The notes under the pieces are model-generated. The model had not been told where the DNA came from, ran no database searches, and saw only the letters and a program-made list of their open reading frames with translations. From a bacterium (lineage in GTDB: Bacteria > Patescibacteriota > Patescibacteriia > JACQSD01): a DNA stretch of 36,797 bases. The position numbers and the translations under genes were made by a program. Shown piece after piece: positions 7,711 through 17,400 of the stretch. Within the stretch, counting starts at the first letter, position 1; each line of letters begins with the position of its first letter. The stretch is from positions 1 through 36,797 of the forward strand of contig JAUSHC010000071.1 of the NCBI GenBank assembly GCA_030648795.1, in the 5' to 3' direction.

Positions 7711-9771
7711 TTACTCCCGCACAAACGCTACTGCCATTCCTCCTCTCCAGCTTTTCTCCCGCGTAAAAAATTGCCGCATCAAAGTTCCATCACTGGAAAA
7801 AATCTTCACATGCGGACCGCCGTTCGAACGGGGAACAGCGATAATCTCATCACGTCCGTCGCCATTGGTATCTCCACTGGAAATGACAACCCCTCCGCGA
7901 AACGACGACACATAGGCAAGAAAAGTACTCGCACGCACATCTTTTTTCCATACACGAACTTCCGGCACTCCCCTTCCCCGCGCAGTAATGATTTCTTGCG
8001 CACCATCACCGTCCGTATCAGCAAGCGCCAAGCTTAACGGCCCCACATCTTCATCGTACGCGAAAAAAGAAAATTTTTCCTCACCAAACACATTCGTAAC
8101 GCGAACGACGGGTTTTGCACTTCGTTTTGTCGCAAAGACAAGATCATCAATACCATCACCGTCCACATCGCCCACGCGCACTTCCGATCCATAGAGCCAC
8201 GCATCCGTAAATGGAGAAAGGGTTAATTCTTGCTCACCGGAGTTTGAAAATATGCGCACTTCATTTTGTCGCTCGCCTGTCGGCGAAACAACAATCTCTT
8301 TTTTCCCGTCAGGATTCGGGTCACCAATATCAACGCTTATCCCTCCACGGTATGATGGTTCGAAAGCAAAAAATTGCCCAAAAAGATCCCCGAGCGCGGT
8401 AAAGATGCGAACATGCGGACCACCGCCCTGCCCGCCCGAAACAATAATTTCATCGTGATCATCGCCATTAACATCGCGCGCGATAAGATTGATTTCTTTT
8501 CGATACGACGAAGAAAAAGGGAACCATTCCCGCATATGCGTGCCATCGATCCGCAGCATCATCGTACGCACCGGCTCACGACCGTCCATATGTGCAACAG
8601 CCAACAACGCACTCTTCGATGTTTTTTGTTTCGCGAGCGCAAGAATACGTTCGCGGTCAGGAGAAGATTGTAAAAGCGCAATTGATCGAGCAATATTTAA
8701 TCGTCCGGTCCCCACCCGCCCGCCATACACAGGATCAGCGGATGCAAGTGTATCCGCTCCTTCGCGAAGAAACGCACGAACGGCATCCGGAGAAAGCGTC
8801 GGGTCAACAGATCGCGCGAGCGCAGCAGCTCCTGATACAAGAGCGGTTGCAAACGATGTTCCGGACCATTGCGTCGCATACAGCGAGAGCAAATTGAAAC
8901 GAGGTGACGTGACGACTGTCGAAAGGATATCTGTCCCCGGAGCCGCAATATCAACACATCGTGAACCAAAATGCGAAAAAAGAGTTTTTGCGTCATTGCG
9001 ATCAGTCGCGGCAACGCCAATAACATAGCGCACACCATCATCCCCACGAGCGCATGCGGGATAGCGCGGATGAATATCAAGATCAACCCCGGAACCTGTT
9101 GCGCTGTCATTCCCTGCGGCGGAAACAACAACAATTCCTTTTACATATGCACGGCGCAATGCTTGCGTCAACAGTGCTGAACGAATACTCGATTCAAAAC
9201 TCAAATTAATGACACTTGCGCCATTTGCAACGGCATAATCAATCGCCGCAACAACGCGCTGCATTTCCCCTTTTCCTCCGCTTGTGAGCGCACGCAGCGC
9301 CATGATGCGCACATGCGGCGCAACACCGCTCATTCCCAGAGCATTATTTTGAGAAGCAGCGATAAGTCCTGCAACCAAAGTCCCGTGATTGAAATTAAGT
9401 GGATGCGCATTCCCCTCTTCTTCATTTTCAAATTTTGGATTCGGAGTTCCGGTATTGGTGAGAAAATCCCAGCCCATGCGGTCATCAACATACCCATTAT
9501 GATCATCATCAATGCCATTATCGGGAATCTCACCGTTATTCACCCAAAGCGTATCGACAAGGTCTTCGTGATCCACCATCACGCCCGAATCAATGACCGC
9601 AACTACAACATCACGCAACCCTATTGTTGTTTCCCATGCTTCAGGCGCATGGATTTTTTGCAGATACCACTGATCCGCATACAAAGGATCATTCGGTACA
9701 ACCGCGGCAGAAGCGGAAATACCCAAAAAGAGTAATCCTCCTACGAAAAAAGTTAAAAGGGATACACGCAT
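7711..9771 (-). CDS. Secreted S8 (subtilisin) serine peptidase with C-terminal FG-GAP/VCBS-like repeats
   Basis: Signal peptide; triad motifs VAVIDSGV, NHGTLVAGLIA, GTSFATALVSGAAAL; repeated GD.NGDG.DEIIV.....GGPHVRIF units. Confidence 0.93.
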   Translation of the reverse strand: MRVSLLTFFVGGLLFLGISASAAVVPNDPLYADQWYLQKIHAPEAWETTIGLRDVVVAVIDSGVMVDHEDLVDTLWVNNGEIPDNGIDDDHNGYVDDRMGWDFLTNTGTPNPKFENEEEGNAHPLNFNHGTLVAGLIAASQNNALGMSGVAPHVRIMALRALTSGGKGEMQRVVAAIDYAVANGASVINLSFESSIRSALLTQALRRAYVKGIVVVSAAGNDSATGSGVDLDIHPRYPACARGDDGVRYVIGVAATDRNDAKTLFSHFGSRCVDIAAPGTDILSTVVTSPRFNLLSLYATQWSGTSFATALVSGAAALARSVDPTLSPDAVRAFLREGADTLASADPVYGGRVGTGRLNIARSIALLQSSPDRERILALAKQKTSKSALLAVAHMDGREPVRTMMLRIDGTHMREWFPFSSSYRKEINLIARDVNGDDHDEIIVSGGQGGGPHVRIFTALGDLFGQFFAFEPSYRGGISVDIGDPNPDGKKEIVVSPTGERQNEVRIFSNSGEQELTLSPFTDAWLYGSEVRVGDVDGDGIDDLVFATKRSAKPVVRVTNVFGEEKFSFFAYDEDVGPLSLALADTDGDGAQEIITARGRGVPEVRVWKKDVRASTFLAYVSSFRGGVVISSGDTNGDGRDEIIAVPRSNGGPHVKIFSSDGTLMRQFFTREKSWRGGMAVAFVRE

Positions 9772-9797
9772 GACGATTTTTTATTTTTTTATATCCC

Positions 9798-9868
9798 CAC
9801 CGCCGATGGCCACCGCCGATGGCGGGGTCCCGTAGTATGCGGTGACGGGGCCCCGCATTATGCGGTGG
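9798..9868. repeat. GC-rich palindromic repeat cluster
   Basis: CCACCGCCGATGGCCACCGCCGATGGCGGGGTCCCGTAGTATGCGGTGACGGGGCCCCGCATTATGCGGTGG. Confidence 0.75.
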
Positions 9869-11108
9869 CGCGCAATTCCATCGCCGTCGCAATGCGCTGC
9901 ACCGCAACAATAAACGCCGCTGTACGAAGATCGGTGGCGTGTTGCTCTGCTGTTTTCCATATCTCGTTGAACGCTACCGTCATCTTTTCCTGTAGTTGCT
10001 TTCGCACGACATCTTCTGTCCATGACACGCCTTGCAAATTTTGCGCCCATTCAAAGTACGACACCGTCACCCCGCCCGCGTTCGCCAAAATATCCGGAAT
10101 AACAACCACTTTTTTCTTTCGAAAAATATCATCCGCATCCGGCGTAGTTGGACCGTTCGCCATTTCAAGTATCACCGATGCTTTGACGCGCTTTGCGTTT
10201 TTTCCTGTCAGTTGATTTTCAAGCGCCGAAGGAACCAACACATTGCAGGGCAATTCAAGAAGTTTTTCATTCGTTATTGATTTCGTATCGGGAAATCCAA
10301 CGACAGTACCGGTTTTTTTCTTCCATTGCAACACTTCGCGCGGATTCATGCCGAGTCCTTGCTTGTCCCAAATACCGCCCTTCGAATCCGAAAGTCCAAC
10401 CACGCGATACCCCGCGTCATGCATGCGAAGCGCAAGGTAATACCCGACGTTCCCCAACCCCTGCACCACCACGCGTGTATCTTTCGGCTTTAATTTCAAT
10501 TTCTTCGCAAGCTCTTCAAAAATAATAAACCCACCGTCTCCCGTCGCCGTTTCTCGTCCAAGACTCCCGCCAAGCGCCAATGGTTTCCCCGTAACGACGG
10601 CAAGATCCGTATGTCCCATAATTTTCGCGTACTCATCCACAATCCATGCCATGATTTGCGGAGTAGTGTAGACATCCGGCGCTGGCACATCGCGACGGGA
10701 TCCAATCACGTCTTTCAAGAGTCGCGTGTACGATCTCGTAAGGCGTTCGAGCTCGCCCACGGATAATTTTTTCGGATCTACGCGAATGCCGCCTTTGCCC
10801 CCGCCAAACGGAATATCCGCCACCGCGCATTTCATCGCCATCCAAAACGCCAGCGCTTTTACCTCATCAAGATTCGCGTCGGGGTGATAGCGAATGCCGC
10901 CTTTAAACGGTCCACGCGCGTCGTTATATTGCACGCGATATCCATCGAAGACTCGCGTAGTGCCATCATCCATACGCACCGGTACAGCGACTTGCACGGT
11001 ACGCTTTGGTGTACGCAATTGCGCGAGAGTTCCCGGGGCAACGGTAATAAAACTCGCCGCGCGTTCCAGTTGCGCAAGCGCTGATCGAAACGGATTGATG
11101 GTAGCCAT
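9858..11108 (-). CDS. gdhA: Glu/Leu/Phe/Val dehydrogenase family (glutamate dehydrogenase)
   Basis: GYRVQYNDARGPFKGGIRYHPDANLDEVKALAFWMAMKCAVADIPFGGGKGGIRVDPK; Rossmann VVVQGLGNVGYYLA. ORF extension upstream of ATG 11108 lies in a dispersed repeat. Confidence 0.92.
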   Translation of the reverse strand: MATINPFRSALAQLERAASFITVAPGTLAQLRTPKRTVQVAVPVRMDDGTTRVFDGYRVQYNDARGPFKGGIRYHPDANLDEVKALAFWMAMKCAVADIPFGGGKGGIRVDPKKLSVGELERLTRSYTRLLKDVIGSRRDVPAPDVYTTPQIMAWIVDEYAKIMGHTDLAVVTGKPLALGGSLGRETATGDGGFIIFEELAKKLKLKPKDTRVVVQGLGNVGYYLALRMHDAGYRVVGLSDSKGGIWDKQGLGMNPREVLQWKKKTGTVVGFPDTKSITNEKLLELPCNVLVPSALENQLTGKNAKRVKASVILEMANGPTTPDADDIFRKKKVVVIPDILANAGGVTVSYFEWAQNLQGVSWTEDVVRKQLQEKMTVAFNEIWKTAEQHATDLRTAAFIVAVQRIATAMELRATA

Positions 11109-11121
11109 AGATAGAATATTC

Positions 11122-11208
11122 GTCATTGCGAGCCCCAAAGGGGCGTGGCAATCTGATTTTTCCAAAGGAATTATGAGATTGCTTCGTCACTCTGTTCCTC
11201 GCAATGAC
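11122..11208. mobile_element. MITE-like dispersed palindromic element, copy 1
   Basis: GTCATTGCGAG...CTCGCAATGAC terminal inverted repeats with internal GGCGTGGCAATCT / AGATTGCTTCGTC; second copy at 29433-29596. Confidence 0.7.
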
Positions 11209-11234
11209 ATGCTAAAGTTAGTTTCTGACACTTT

Positions 11235-11269
11235 TAGTATACGAAATTATTAAGAAGAATACAAACAAC
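11235..11269 (-). promoter_or_regulatory. Putative sigma70-type promoter for gdhA
   Basis: Minus strand TTGTAT-N17-TATACT upstream of gdhA. Confidence 0.5.
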
Positions 11270-11275
11270 GTCTGT

Positions 11276-11613
11276 AAAAAAATAGTGGAAACTGCAATTC
11301 ATTTAGTGTCAACGCACTAGAGAGATTGGCTAGAGGCAATCTCATGAACCACAATTTCCACTCGGGTAAAAGCGGGGGTGATGTTTCGCGGTATCGACCG
11401 CGAATGAGATTTGTGTGAATAAACCTCAATAGGAAGCCATCTCCGCCCGCTCTATAATACTGTTGGGGACGCATCGATATCGGACCTCTCGGGGATTGCG
11501 TAAACAATCCCGCGACGCGCTATAAGGGAGTATGGAGTGCCGCTGCACTCAAACAAACACACATCGAGGGTACCGTGAAGCTCGATACGCTCGTCCCGAC
11601 CTCTCCCAACAAC
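11276..11613 (-). ncRNA. Candidate structured ncRNA (~340 nt), family not recognised
   Basis: No convincing ORF. At least six perfect or near-perfect helices (details in findings), TTGTCA-N17-TACACT promoter upstream on the minus strand, final helix followed by TATTTTTTT. Confidence 0.55.
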
Positions 11614-11619
11614 AAAAAT

Positions 11620-11670
11620 AGTGTAACAAAAAGCGCGTTCATTGACAAGAACGATAAAATACGGTAATAC
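11620..11670. promoter_or_regulatory. Divergent promoter pair sharing one -35 region
   Basis: Plus: TTGACA (11642-11647)-N17-TAATAC (11665-11670). Minus: TTGTCA (11648-11643)-N17-TACACT (11625-11620). Confidence 0.65.
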
Positions 11671-11723
11671 AAGTGCAGGCTGTTCTGTCACAACTGAAAA
11701 AATCTCTTTTGGAGGAGTTGCAC

Positions 11724-12824
11724 ATGATCAAAAAGCTGGATGTAAGGACGTGGGGAACGAGGAAGATTTACTACGACCCGCTAAAAAAAGTGGGTGGAAA
11801 AGGAGAACTCGTAGAAGTTTTCTCCGTACCGGACACGAACGAAGGCGTTGCGATGGACGCGCAAGGACGTTTCTACGTTTCCAATGCAAAGCAAAATCGT
11901 TGGACGCGTACGGAACACGGCATCTTCGAAGTCGAACGCATGCTATGGGAAATGATGCTCGGGTATCGCATCGAACTTCCAAGCATTGAGGCACTGCGTG
12001 AGGAAGCGCAGAAACTCAACATCGAATTCGAAACGCTCGACATCGGAGACCCCGATGTGCAAGATCGTGTACGCGAACAAATCATCGCCATCGCGGAGCC
12101 TCTTGCGCACGTACGGAGCGAACCAAAGAAAGCGGCACGTAAGCAAATCGTCGTGTGCTTGCTCTTCCGCGATAAACTGGGACGCCTCAATATCGGCGTC
12201 TTCCGCGCGAGAACGATCGCGGCGTTGAATCGACTCTTTGACCGCATCAAAGAAATCAAGGGCATTCAACGACACATCTTCATGCGACTCGCCGGTGTAC
12301 AGACGATCGCGCGGTGCGTAACGTTTGTGCTTAATACGGCAGAAGAAAATCTTGGAAGCGCTATACGTGTCCTCGAAAATGGGCAACGAGAAGAAGCAAA
12401 GGATCTGCTCATTATGGCGGGCAAAGACGTGCGGCAACTCACGGTCGGCCCTCTTCTGCAAACGCAAGCGCTCATCATCCAACCGCTTCGTGAAGCGCTC
12501 AAGGCGATGCAGGGGGGTAATGATGCGGAGGCAACAGAGAAGATGCGCTTCGCACTTCACGCATTGCGCCTGAAGCGCCAGCGCGTTCGGCTCGAAGCAC
12601 TCCTTCTGCAATTCGTTGCTCTGCGAAAGAAAAGCGAACCGACGGAATGTTTGCAACCGTGGTTTGCGCGCATCACGACGATGCTTATGCACGTTGAAGG
12701 AGAAGAAAACACATCGAGAACCGAACTGCTTTCTTCAGCGCTCAAGCTGTGGGAGCTTCGCACCACGCTAAAAGAACTCGATGAAGTACAAAAGCAACTG
12801 AAAAAAGTGGCACACGCACTCTAA
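11724..12824 (+). CDS. Uncharacterised, largely helical protein
   Basis: ATG 11724 preceded by GGAGGAG; ~366 aa MIKKLDVRTWGTRKIYYDPLKKVGGKGELVEVF... No family recognised. Confidence 0.8.
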   Translation: MIKKLDVRTWGTRKIYYDPLKKVGGKGELVEVFSVPDTNEGVAMDAQGRFYVSNAKQNRWTRTEHGIFEVERMLWEMMLGYRIELPSIEALREEAQKLNIEFETLDIGDPDVQDRVREQIIAIAEPLAHVRSEPKKAARKQIVVCLLFRDKLGRLNIGVFRARTIAALNRLFDRIKEIKGIQRHIFMRLAGVQTIARCVTFVLNTAEENLGSAIRVLENGQREEAKDLLIMAGKDVRQLTVGPLLQTQALIIQPLREALKAMQGGNDAEATEKMRFALHALRLKRQRVRLEALLLQFVALRKKSEPTECLQPWFARITTMLMHVEGEENTSRTELLSSALKLWELRTTLKELDEVQKQLKKVAHAL

Positions 12825-12836
12825 GGAGGATGTGCT

Positions 12837-13040
12837 ATGCCTTATCTAAAAAAACCGCAAGAAATCCTTGCGGAAAAGTGCATCCCAAATCCTGTGGGAA
12901 CAACGCACTATGGCGGCTATTTCTACGAACGGGACGACTTCTGGTGGTATGCAAGCGGAGTCCCTGTCGAAGCAGAGCTGAAACAAGCTCTGGAGAGAAA
13001 ATGGAAAGATGAAGGAGGCGTGCCTCCCGACGTCCTGTAG
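12837..13040 (+). CDS. Uncharacterised 67-aa protein, second gene of the same operon
   Basis: MPYLKKPQEILAEKCIPNPVGTTHYGGYFYERDDFWWYASGVPVEAELKQALERKWKDEGGVPPDVL; SD AAGGAGG; 12 bp after preceding stop. Confidence 0.75.
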   Translation: MPYLKKPQEILAEKCIPNPVGTTHYGGYFYERDDFWWYASGVPVEAELKQALERKWKDEGGVPPDVL

Positions 13041-13060
13041 CAACAACTACAGGACTTTTA
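13031..13060 (+). terminator. Rho-independent terminator
   Basis: GTCCTGTAG-caacaa-CTACAGGAC-TTTTATT. Confidence 0.8.
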
Positions 13061-13084
13061 TTGCCTGCCTCACCGGCAGGCAGG

Positions 13085-14383
13085 TCAGCCAGACCGAGAG
13101 GCGGATGTAGCAATTTCCCCCAAAATTTCCCGGACGATTTGGCGTTCATCCCAAGGAACACGATTATCCCCTATTGCCATTGCGGTCTCGGCGCCCTTTC
13201 CCGTGATCGTCACCACGTCACCCGGCTTCGCGCGTTCGAGTGCATAACGAATCGCCGCGCGGCGATCAAGCGTGCGCCAATAATTTTTTTCTTTTTCTTT
13301 ACCGGATTTTTTCACACCCGCTTCCACTTCATCTAAAATGCGTTCAGGGTCTTCATGAAACGGATCTTCGTTTGTCAGTACGACAAAATCCGCAACGCGT
13401 CCGGCAATTTCGCCCAAGATCGGCCGCTTCGCGCGATCGCGTTCTCCTGTTGCACCAAACACCCACCACCATCGCGCACCCTTCGCCAATATTTCACCAC
13501 GCACCACCTCCGCAAGCTTTTCAAACGAATCCGGCGTCACCGCATAATCGATCATCGCTATAAACGACTGCCCTTCATCGATACGCTCAAGTCGTCCGGG
13601 AATTCCTTTAACGCTTTGCAACGCGTGTCGTGCGACGTCATGTGGAATACCCAGTACCGTTGCAACAGCAAAGGCGGCGCACGCGTTCGCGAGAGTAAAA
13701 CGCCCGGGAATTTGTAATGGGGTCGCCAATGATTTTTGCGTGATAAAATTCTTTTCTTCCACTTCTTGTGGTCGCGCGCCAAATCCATATGCACTACGCA
13801 CATCGGAACGATAACGCAAAAAACTTGGCGCACTTGGATCATCCGCATTCACCACCGTAACGCGCGGCACATTTTTTCCGTCAATGATTTTTTTTGAACG
13901 ACTGGCAACCATTGCGAACAAACGTTCTTTCGCCTTCCGATACCGATCAAGCGTCTTGTGATAATCCAAATGTTCGTGCGTTACATTGGTAAGGACCGCA
14001 ACATCATAAGCTATTGCGTGTACGCGATACTGATTCAGCGCATGGGACGTTGTTTCGACTACCGCGTACGTGTCTCCCGCTGCAACCATCGCAGCAAGCA
14101 ATCGTTGCAGCTGCCAACAATTTTTAAGACTCGTCATCTTCGTTTCATTTACGCGCTCCTCTCCACCAATACGAATAACGATCGTTGAGATGAGTCCAAC
14201 GCGCAATCCCCTCGCTTCAAGCACCGTCGTAATGAAATGCGCTGTTGTCGTTTTTCCGTTCGTCCCCGTAACACCGATGACCACAAGCTTTCGCGACGGA
14301 TGCCCATACCAAATATCCGCCAAAATCGCGGATAAACGATGGTAACAATTAAGAAGATATTTTGGAATAAATCGTCGGGGCAT
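13085..14383 (-). CDS. murE: Mur ligase, MurE-like UDP-MurNAc-peptide synthetase
   Basis: VIGVTGTNGKTTTAHFI, VVETTSHALNQYR, VLTNVTHEHLDYHKT, VFGATGERDRAKRP, GKGAETAM. Start ATG 14383 (MPRRFIPKYLLN) preferred. Confidence 0.85.
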   Translation of the reverse strand: MPRRFIPKYLLNCYHRLSAILADIWYGHPSRKLVVIGVTGTNGKTTTAHFITTVLEARGLRVGLISTIVIRIGGEERVNETKMTSLKNCWQLQRLLAAMVAAGDTYAVVETTSHALNQYRVHAIAYDVAVLTNVTHEHLDYHKTLDRYRKAKERLFAMVASRSKKIIDGKNVPRVTVVNADDPSAPSFLRYRSDVRSAYGFGARPQEVEEKNFITQKSLATPLQIPGRFTLANACAAFAVATVLGIPHDVARHALQSVKGIPGRLERIDEGQSFIAMIDYAVTPDSFEKLAEVVRGEILAKGARWWWVFGATGERDRAKRPILGEIAGRVADFVVLTNEDPFHEDPERILDEVEAGVKKSGKEKEKNYWRTLDRRAAIRYALERAKPGDVVTITGKGAETAMAIGDNRVPWDERQIVREILGEIATSASRSG

Positions 14384-14426
14384 AAAGAATAGACACTCAT
14401 TAAAGCTGTATGGTATCATACACTAT

Positions 14427-17400
14427 ATGAAAACAAAACTGCAAAAAAAGGTTCGTATCATTCAACGAAAAAAAATTGCGCCAAAACGAGTAATCAAGCG
14501 ATCTGCACCTCGAACAAAAAAAACAGTCATTCTGCAAAGCGAATCACTTTCTGCACGCGTCCACCAACCGCGACGAACATGGCGCAAACCGCTCTCGTAC
14601 TTCTTGAATCGTCTTTTTAACCTCGATCCGTATCGCGACTTCGGAATCCTCGATGAACTCATTGGGGGTCTTTTTGTTTTCATGTTCATCGCGACAACCA
14701 TTACCGTTATTTTTGGAAAAGAAATAAATACTGCGTGGGTTGACACCAACAACGCCGATTGGCAAAAAGGAACAAAGCAGTATGTGGAAATTGTCGGCTC
14801 TGACATTCGGCTTGAAGGGCAAGGAGGCGGATGGATGAAACATTCCACCATGATCGAAAAAAATATTACTGCAATAACAATGCTCGATGCTTCTTCCGGG
14901 TGGGCAGTGGGAGAAGAAGGAACAATACTTCGCATAACCCTGAAAGATAATGAAGTAACATGGCAAAATTTTTCCGGCACCACTCAAGATAATCTCTGGG
15001 GCGTGGCATTCGCGGATGCGTCATTCGGATTTGCTGTCGGAGATAATGGCACGATACTCAAATGGAATGGATCATCGTGGACGGCGATGGAATCGGAAAC
15101 AGCCTTATCACTTCTTGGTATTGCGCTTCCAGGAAGAGACAATGGCGTCGCGGTTGGGGAGGGCGGAACGATTCTTGAGTGGAACGGAAGCGCATGGACT
15201 CTTGTTGATCCAAGTCCAACGGATCAATTTCTCTCGAGCGTGGCAATCGCGAACGATCGCGTACTCGTCGTCGGAGAAGCTGGCGCAATTATCACGCGGG
15301 ATGGCGCATCGTGGTCTGTTATGCAGCAATCACTCACCACGAATAATTTTCTTGCGGTAAAAATCATCCCGCTCTCATCGGATAGATTCCTTGGTATCGC
15401 GGTTGGAGAAGGCGGAACGATTCTTCATTGGAACGGATCATTCTGGTCAAAAAAGAAAGGCAGCGGACCGGATTTGAACAGCGTCGCGATTATAAACGGC
15501 AGTACAGCGGTTGCGGGAGGAAGCGATGGTGCGGTTGCGCGATGGGACGGATCCGCATGGAACACGGAAAATGTCGATACGGGAGAGAGTATCTTAAGCA
15601 TTGCCGCTCCGACGTCAACAATACATGTCGCCGTGGGGAGTATGGGGTTTGTCGCAACGTATAAAGGAATCACCTACGAAAAGGAAGGCATATACGAATC
15701 CGCTACAAAAGACGCGGGCAAAGAAGTGGTATGGGACACCATCCAATGGGGTAAAAGCGGCACAACAATTCGATTACAAGTCGCCGCGAACAATGACAAT
15801 AAAACGTGGGATGATACCAGTTTTGTTGGTCCTGACAGCACGAAAGAAAGCTATTATACGAATACCAACGGAGAAAAAATTTCTCCATCGTTCGGAAAAA
15901 AACGGTATCTTCGCTATCGCGCTTTTTTAACAACGAGCAATACAAGTACCACGCCATCTCTGCAGGCAGTAACGATCAACTCAAAAGAAGAAATCACCGA
16001 CGAACCTCCTCCGGAAAAAAAGAAAGAGCTACCACCACCTGAACCGAAAGAAGTAGAAAAAATAAGTCCTGAAATTCCTCCACCGCCGACGCCAGAAAAA
16101 AATCTCCCGGCGCCCGAAGAAACAAAAGTCGATACAGAAAAAAGTGTTACAACAACTCCGACGCCCGGCGAAGCCGGGGTCGGAGTCCCGACCCCTACGG
16201 GCGTCGGGACAGGGAGCGGCGGAGGAACTGCGCAACGCGTTGTCAGTCCGCAGCTCGTCACACCGACAACAAACGCCCTTCTGCAAATCGAGGCACTCGC
16301 CTTCCAATGGGAACCAACCGAAGCAACAACGTCGTACATGTTACAAATTGATCGAACACCATCGTTCAGCTCTCCCCTCGTACAAACAACGGTAGCCACG
16401 ACATCGTACACAAACTCGACAGCGCTTCCCGCCGGTTCATATTTCTGGCGCGTACTTCCTGATATCACCGCAACCTCCGAACGCCGCGGTGATTGGTCGA
16501 GCGCGGCAACATTCACATTGACCGACAAGCCTCCGCTTCCGAAAGTCGCTTCACCGACACTATCAAAACCCATTGGCGTTGACTCAAATACAGTAACGCT
16601 TGAAGGAATCGCCTTCCCTCACGCAACAGTGCGTATCATTATCACTTCGAATATTGTAGAAAAAACCGTTGTAGCGGACGAAAACGGCGCATGGCGCATT
16701 GATGTGGATCGATCGCTCTTCGCATCCGGACAGCACCTGGCGCAAGCGCAAATCTTTACCACGGAAGGACAAGTAACCCCTGCTGTCGCCATTGGCGAAT
16801 TCTTCATCCCCTTCCCTCCGCCACCGACAAAAAGCGCTGCTGTCGCAACCGCCAGAGCAATCGGAGTCGCCGCAACACAGGTAAGTGACGCGACAAAAAA
16901 AGCGGCACGGAAAACGGTTGAAGAAACAGTTGTCGTCGCCGAAAAAACAGAAAAGATTATTCAGGAGAACAAAACCGAGACGCAAGTTGCTCTTGGTGCA
17001 GCCGTCCCAATCGTCACAATCGCAAACCCGACAGTGCTTCCGATGCTCTCGAATCTCCACTTCCTTTTCTTTCACTTCATCTCTGGTTTTCTCTCGCTCT
17101 TCGGCATCAAACGCAAACGTCGACCATGGGGCATTGTCTATGACGCAATCACAAAAGAACCCATCGGACTTGTCATTATTCGCCTTTTTGACGCAAGTAG
17201 TAAAAAACTTCTCGAAACGCAAGTGACGGATAACGAAGGACGATTTGGGTTTCTTGTACAACCAAGTTCGTATACGCTTGAAGTGGTGAAACAAGACTTT
17301 GCCTACCCATCAACACTCGTAACGGGAAAAACAGATGGGGATTACGAGGACACATACCATGGCGAAGCGCTAGCAACAAAAGAAGGCGTGATCAATGTTT

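Noticed and set aside
7771-9735. Numerous antisense ORFs over the subtilisin gene
   Set aside because: Shadow ORFs of a well-supported CDS; no SD or recognisable domains.
11109-11165. N-terminal extension of the gdhA ORF
   Set aside because: Encoded by the dispersed CATTGCGAG repeat; conserved protein begins at MATINPFRSALAQ (ATG 11108).
11250-11691. Minus ORFs of 85 and 79 aa over the ncRNA candidate
   Set aside because: Lack SDs, have non-protein-like composition and are interrupted by strong RNA helices.
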